From: Lucifugimonas sp038150225
GTDB taxonomy: Bacteria; Chloroflexota; Dehalococcoidia; Lucifugimonadales; Lucifugimonadaceae
Reading direction: 5' to 3'
Assembly (NCBI GenBank): GCA_038150225.1
Contig: JAYQWG010000003.1
Coordinates: forward strand, 23,394-87,393
DNA length: 64,000 nt
Below the pieces are notes generated by a model, which worked only from the letters and a program-made list of their open reading frames with translations, was not told where the DNA came from and made no database searches. Positions 60,718 through 64,000 of this stretch are shown here, in pieces. Position 1 is the stretch's first letter. Each line of letters opens with the position of its first letter. The translations under genes and the position numbers were made by a program.

Positions 60718-61716
60718 TTAGCGCAATCCCTGGATCGGGTTGGAGTAGTTGACGTAAACGTCGTCGTAGAGGGTCGATACCTCTGGCATTGGGCTGGTGA
60801 GTGCGAAATCCACTGCGTGGAGCATCTCTTTTTCGATGTCGTCGCGAATGCCCTTAAGTTGCTTCTCGGTCATCAACTTCTGCTTGAGCACGGTCGACTC
60901 AAAGTGCTTGATAGCGTCCTTCTCTTTGTAGTACGCCTCTTCTTCGGACTTGCGGTACTTGCTGGTGTCGTCAGCATGGAAGTGACCGTGGTATCGGTAC
61001 GTCTTCATTTCGAGGAAGGTCGGACCTTCGCCGGCTCGTGCTCGAGAGATTGCCTCGCCGGCAGCGTCGTAAACGGCAAATACGTCCATGCCATCAACAA
61101 CCACGCCAGGCATTCCGTAGCCCTCAGCTCGGGATGAAATGTCTTCAGCAGATACTGCGTACCAGGATGGAGTCGCTTCCGCGTAACCGTTGTTTTCGCA
61201 AGCGAAAATCACAGGGAGTTTCCACACTGATGCGAGGTTCATCGCCTCGTGGAGAACACCTTGCGAAGAAGCTCCATCACCGAAGAAGGCAACTCCAACA
61301 GACTCGCTCTCGGTTCCCTTGTACTTGGAGGTAAGCGCAGCCCCGACAGCCAGCGGAATTGAGGCACCAACGATTCCGTTTGCACCGAGCATTCCCTTGG
61401 AAAAGTCGGAAATGTGCATCGAACCGCCCTTGCCACCGCATTGGCCGGTCGCCTTGCCAAAGACTTCAGCCATCATTTTGTCGGTGTCGAGGCCTTTGGA
61501 GATACAGTGTCCATGACCTCGGTGTGTAGAACCAATCCAGTCCTTGTCAGTCAAGTGGGCACAAATCCCGGTCGGAGGTGCTTCCTGACCGTCCGATGTG
61601 TGAGCGACACCCATCGAGTTTCCTTTAAGGGTTTGTTCGAGCATCGTCTCCTCGAAGCGGCGGATCCGGTACATCGTTGTGTAGATCCACTCCAACTTCT
61701 CTTTGGAGATGTCCAT
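60718..61716 (-). CDS. 2-oxoacid (pyruvate/acetoin) dehydrogenase E1 alpha subunit
   Basis: This 332-residue subunit binds thiamine diphosphate: FFGDGASSQGVLHEAMNLAS is the GDG...N motif. GKGGSMHISDFSKGMLGANG, EMKTYRYHGHFHADD and YRIRRFEETMLEQTLKG are also typical. ATG 61716 is preferred over GTG 61731, because GGAGG lies eight bases before it. It precedes E1 beta by 43 bases on the same strand. A palindrome lies about 65 bases upstream. Confidence 0.93.
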   Translation of the reverse strand: MDISKEKLEWIYTTMYRIRRFEETMLEQTLKGNSMGVAHTSDGQEAPPTGICAHLTDKDWIGSTHRGHGHCISKGLDTDKMMAEVFGKATGQCGGKGGSMHISDFSKGMLGANGIVGASIPLAVGAALTSKYKGTESESVGVAFFGDGASSQGVLHEAMNLASVWKLPVIFACENNGYAEATPSWYAVSAEDISSRAEGYGMPGVVVDGMDVFAVYDAAGEAISRARAGEGPTFLEMKTYRYHGHFHADDTSKYRKSEEEAYYKEKDAIKHFESTVLKQKLMTEKQLKGIRDDIEKEMLHAVDFALTSPMPEVSTLYDDVYVNYSNPIQGLR

Positions 61717-61780
61717 TTTCTGTGCCTCCACTCATCGGATTTTTCACCCGGTGAGATGACTGTTTCGTACTGCAATACCG

Positions 61781-61796
61781 TGCGAGCAAGCTCGCA
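61781..61796. promoter_or_regulatory. Perfect 16-bp palindrome upstream of E1 alpha
   Basis: TGCGAGCAAGCTCGCA is a perfect 6-bp inverted repeat around CAAG. It lies 65-80 bases upstream of the E1 alpha ATG, in the 171-base spacer after the TrpB2-like gene. As a hairpin it has a T-run only on the wrong side for the minus strand, so an operator is more likely than a terminator. Confidence 0.45.
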
Positions 61797-61887
61797 ATAA
61801 AAATCACGGAAAGAACTTTAGCATCGGGCAGCACGAATGAGGCACGGCTGCCTCATTAATTCGACAAGGATGCCAACTACGAATGAA

Positions 61888-63249
61888 CTATCGCCCGATG
61901 AATCTAGATAGAGATTTTTTCAATGACGATTCCTGCGGTTTTTCGTCGTGCATAACGCCGTCGAGCAAAGAGTCGTACGGTGATGACTCGGTGTTCACTG
62001 CAGGCGTGACAGTGAACAGAATCGTTGGCTGGCGGTTTTGTTGAGTCGTCGCGATTGCTCGCTCGATCACTTCCTTCACGGTGTACATCGATTGTGGTGA
62101 AAGCACGATTCCCTCAGAGCGGGTGAAGATTAACCCGGCGCTGTACGACTCGATCTGTGCGTGGGTTACAGCTTCGATGTATTTCTCCTTGTAGAGAGAT
62201 GAAACGATAGGAGCTACACCGTGGTATCGCATTGCCCCAGATAGGACACCCGGTGGTGCGTAGTCGCGACCTAGTGTGTACATCGGAACTTGCGGCATGA
62301 GTCCCGCAGCATCAGCACTTTCACCGGCATAAACACCACGCGTAAGACTTGGTGTTGAGGATTCTTCTACGGCAACCAGAGTGGCACCAGAACCGCGTAG
62401 TTTTGCCGGAACAAATGGCGCTATGAGTCCACCAAAATGTGAACCGGCACCAATTGATCCGATGACATAGTCGGGCTGCTCGTTCACCGCTTCCAGCTGA
62501 CGCTGTGCCTCAAGTCCGACAACCGTTTGATGAATCAGCGTGTGTCCCATCAAAGTTGGAATGGCGAACTTTACATCGGGATTGAGGGCTGCTTCTTCAT
62601 AAGCCTCCGCGAGAGCTGTCGCAATCGATCCTGAATTGGGTCCAGAAGTCTTGATTTGATGTCTGCCGGCACGAGTGTTTTCAGAAGGACTAGCCTGGAC
62701 ATCCACACCCCACACTCGACCATGGGATTCACCCCATGGAGAGTCTGAATCGGGCTTACGGACGCTGTAGACCCGGCTCGACAAACCAAACACGCTGGCA
62801 GCGTGACCTATTGCACTAATCCAAACCCCACCTGACCCACCGGTAACAATTCCCTTCGCGCCAGTTTTGGATGTGAAGAAAGCCTGCGGGATTGCTGTAT
62901 TCGATTCATACGATCCGCTTGGGCTTCCGCCTTCAACCTTGTAATAGAGCTTCGCTGAAGTCCGTAACTCTCGTTCAAGGGCTTCAGCCCTGAACATTGG
63001 TGTTGGTCGCCACTGTTGATATGCCGCACGAACTTCCTTTGGGATGTTGAACGTTTTCGTCGTGTCATTCAGTTCGTGCTCGATGATTTGTTTCGGGAAG
63101 AACGGTTCAAGCTCTCTTGGGGTCACTGGGTAGCCGGACGGCGACATCATCGGCGGGACTCGGAACGGTAAATCTGCCTCGACGTTGTACCAACGCCCTG
63201 GCAGTTCCCGGGGAGATAGAGTTATTCGGTTTCCCGTGACAGAAGGCAT
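61888..63249 (-). CDS. TrpB2-like PLP-fold protein lacking the catalytic lysine
   Basis: This 453-residue protein aligns along its length with the TrpB2 branch of tryptophan synthase beta. It has RPTPMFRAEALERELRTSAK, IPTLMGHTLIHQTVVGLEAQ, IGSIGAGSHFGGLIAPF, CPSLTRGVYA-like TPSLTRGVYAGES, and LSGAMRYHGVAPIVSSLY. The PLP-binding box GSHKPNTA of TrpB2 is changed to GSYESNTAI, so Glu 115 stands where the Schiff-base Lys should be. The Glu of ETGAGQ is Val 135 (VTGGSGG). Late residues that hold the PLP ring are also changed. It cannot work as a normal TrpB; it may be a pseudoenzyme or bind another ligand. It lies upstream of E1 alpha on the same strand. Confidence 0.82.
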   Translation of the reverse strand: MPSVTGNRITLSPRELPGRWYNVEADLPFRVPPMMSPSGYPVTPRELEPFFPKQIIEHELNDTTKTFNIPKEVRAAYQQWRPTPMFRAEALERELRTSAKLYYKVEGGSPSGSYESNTAIPQAFFTSKTGAKGIVTGGSGGVWISAIGHAASVFGLSSRVYSVRKPDSDSPWGESHGRVWGVDVQASPSENTRAGRHQIKTSGPNSGSIATALAEAYEEAALNPDVKFAIPTLMGHTLIHQTVVGLEAQRQLEAVNEQPDYVIGSIGAGSHFGGLIAPFVPAKLRGSGATLVAVEESSTPSLTRGVYAGESADAAGLMPQVPMYTLGRDYAPPGVLSGAMRYHGVAPIVSSLYKEKYIEAVTHAQIESYSAGLIFTRSEGIVLSPQSMYTVKEVIERAIATTQQNRQPTILFTVTPAVNTESSPYDSLLDGVMHDEKPQESSLKKSLSRFIGR

Positions 63250-63680
63250 TCAGTCGTGTCCTTGGATCCAAATCAAGCTTCGTGTGGCGTTGCAGGTTAC
63301 CGCGGCTTTGTTCGTACTGCCATTTCCATGCGCATATTTCCCATCTGTAGATATCCGACGAACGTATATCGATTAGATCAACACGTACATAACGGAAGCG
63401 AATTCTGGGCGACATTACAATCCCGACGAGTTACGCCACTTACCATCGACTCTGCCCTTACTTGAAGATCGTGGAATCGGGTCTACGATGTGTGCTTTCA
63501 CCCTGCAGCATGTGCGAGACTCAGGGATAAACGCTGCGAGGGGGGGGTAACCACAGGTGGGAATGATGCGCTATTCCACCCGCCCCCCGAGAGACGAGTG
63601 AACGAGAAAGCAGGGATCTCTGATGCGTAACCCTCTGTGCAGTATCACAACAAGCTTGAGGCGGACGGGAAAGACAGTTC
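63250..63680. other. Intergenic region with a long structured stretch
   Basis: No supported ORF. A long hairpin spans 63541-63588: GGGGGGG with CCCCCC outside, GGTGG-g-AAT with ATT-CCACC inside. Further inverted repeats flank it (CCCTG near 63501 with CAGGG near 63522). The fold could be the leader of the next gene or an uncharacterised RNA; I recognise no known RNA family. Confidence 0.45.
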
Positions 63681-64000
63681 ATGCCAGATGACTTCGGTCA
63701 ACTTATGATCGACATTGAAGATAACAATAACTGTGGGTATTTCCCGATTCAGCTTTTCGAGACCCAAAGCGTGCCAAAAATTTCCTCATCAATAATCGTC
63801 CCGGAAGTACCAGGGCGTATTGGCGAGTATGAAGTGGTTGGTTGGACTGATGAAAATAGTGGTTCACCATGCGAGGCTACCGCGGTCATAGTTGGCGATT
63901 CGGGCTCAGGCCAAGCATTGATGATTTACGGTGGGGAATTCGGGGTCCGTCTACGCCCGTTGGGATCAACCTCTCAGTGGTCTTTGGAAGCGGCTGATCA
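63681..64000 (+). CDS. Hypothetical protein, incomplete at the window edge
   Basis: An open frame starts at ATG 63681 (GGGA ten bases upstream; an in-frame TGA lies at 63657) and runs 106 codons to the window end with no stop. It starts MPDDFGQLMIDIEDNNNCGY and goes on with strand-rich segments such as GRIGEYEVVGWTDENSGSP and ALMIYGGEFGVRLRPLG. I do not recognise it. Composition looks coding, and the product is soluble in its visible part. Confidence 0.55.
   Translation, partial: MPDDFGQLMIDIEDNNNCGYFPIQLFETQSVPKISSSIIVPEVPGRIGEYEVVGWTDENSGSPCEATAVIVGDSGSGQALMIYGGEFGVRLRPLGSTSQWSLEAAD

Overview
The window looks like a 64-kb scaffold from an uncultured bacterium, most likely a marine Chloroflexota (SAR202/Dehalococcoidia-like). 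This is inference, because no rRNA or other decisive marker is present. The supporting signs are: proline-threonine linkers next to membrane segments; an HspR-DnaJ-Clp heat-shock operon; the HpnC/D/E route to squalene; nickel superoxide dismutase with its own peptidase; a siroheme-decarboxylase (Ahb-type) haem operon; and repeated small aldolase families (two HpcH/HpaI, two DapA-like). There are four 100-N scaffold gaps. Two of them are flanked by identical 51-55 bp copies, so they are contig overlaps that were not merged. Several genes carry single-base breaks or in-frame stops, some beside gaps, so part of the apparent decay may be sequence error.

Layout: 0-6.2 kb holds rlmB, an HpcH/HpaI aldolase, an aldehyde dehydrogenase, a DapA-family enzyme, a GNAT acetyltransferase and a substrate-binding protein. 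6.6-12 kb is a complete minus-strand sufBCDSU Fe-S assembly operon with a good promoter. 12.4-16.9 kb holds gatB, secG and a large phosphotransferase with the domain order of rifampin phosphotransferase. 16.9-20.8 kb has cysS, fused ispDF and two VTT (DedA-like) membrane proteins. 20.8-25.2 kb is a heat-shock block: dnaJ-hspR-clp facing a divergent hsp20.

25.3-31.3 kb is a squalene/hopanoid precursor cluster: polyprenyl synthase, HpnG-like phosphorylase, yjbQ, hpnC, hpnD, hpnE. 31.2-33.3 kb is a broken stretch: a 2-hydroxyacid dehydrogenase, an FGGY kinase, and a sugar-nucleotide epimerase joined at a short shared motif. 33.5-38.8 kb is a haem operon: fused ahbA/B, precorrin-2 dehydrogenase, hemC, fused cobA-hemD, hemB. 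Then come a gapped aquaporin, sodX facing sodN, and a DSD1-type PLP enzyme.

41.6-54.2 kb is a long co-directional minus-strand array ending in a strong terminator: pxpA-pxpB-pxpC (5-oxoproline hydrolysis), sodium-pump decarboxylase gamma, biotin carrier and beta subunits, a DapA-like lyase, a TauE-type exporter, prpB-prpC-prpD-like methylcitrate-cycle genes, a ThDP enzyme and a cupin. It looks like a catabolic block feeding 2-oxo acids and propionyl units into central metabolism, with decarboxylation linked to sodium export; the carboxyltransferase alpha subunit is absent. 54.3-64 kb holds a membrane protein with an in-frame stop, a frameshifted radC, a Gfo/Idh/MocA oxidoreductase, small proteins, a second HpcH/HpaI aldolase, a REP-like inverted repeat pair, a 2-oxoacid dehydrogenase E1 alpha/beta pair, a TrpB2-like protein that has lost its catalytic lysine, and an unknown gene running off the end. 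I found no tRNA, rRNA, CRISPR array, prophage or insertion sequence.
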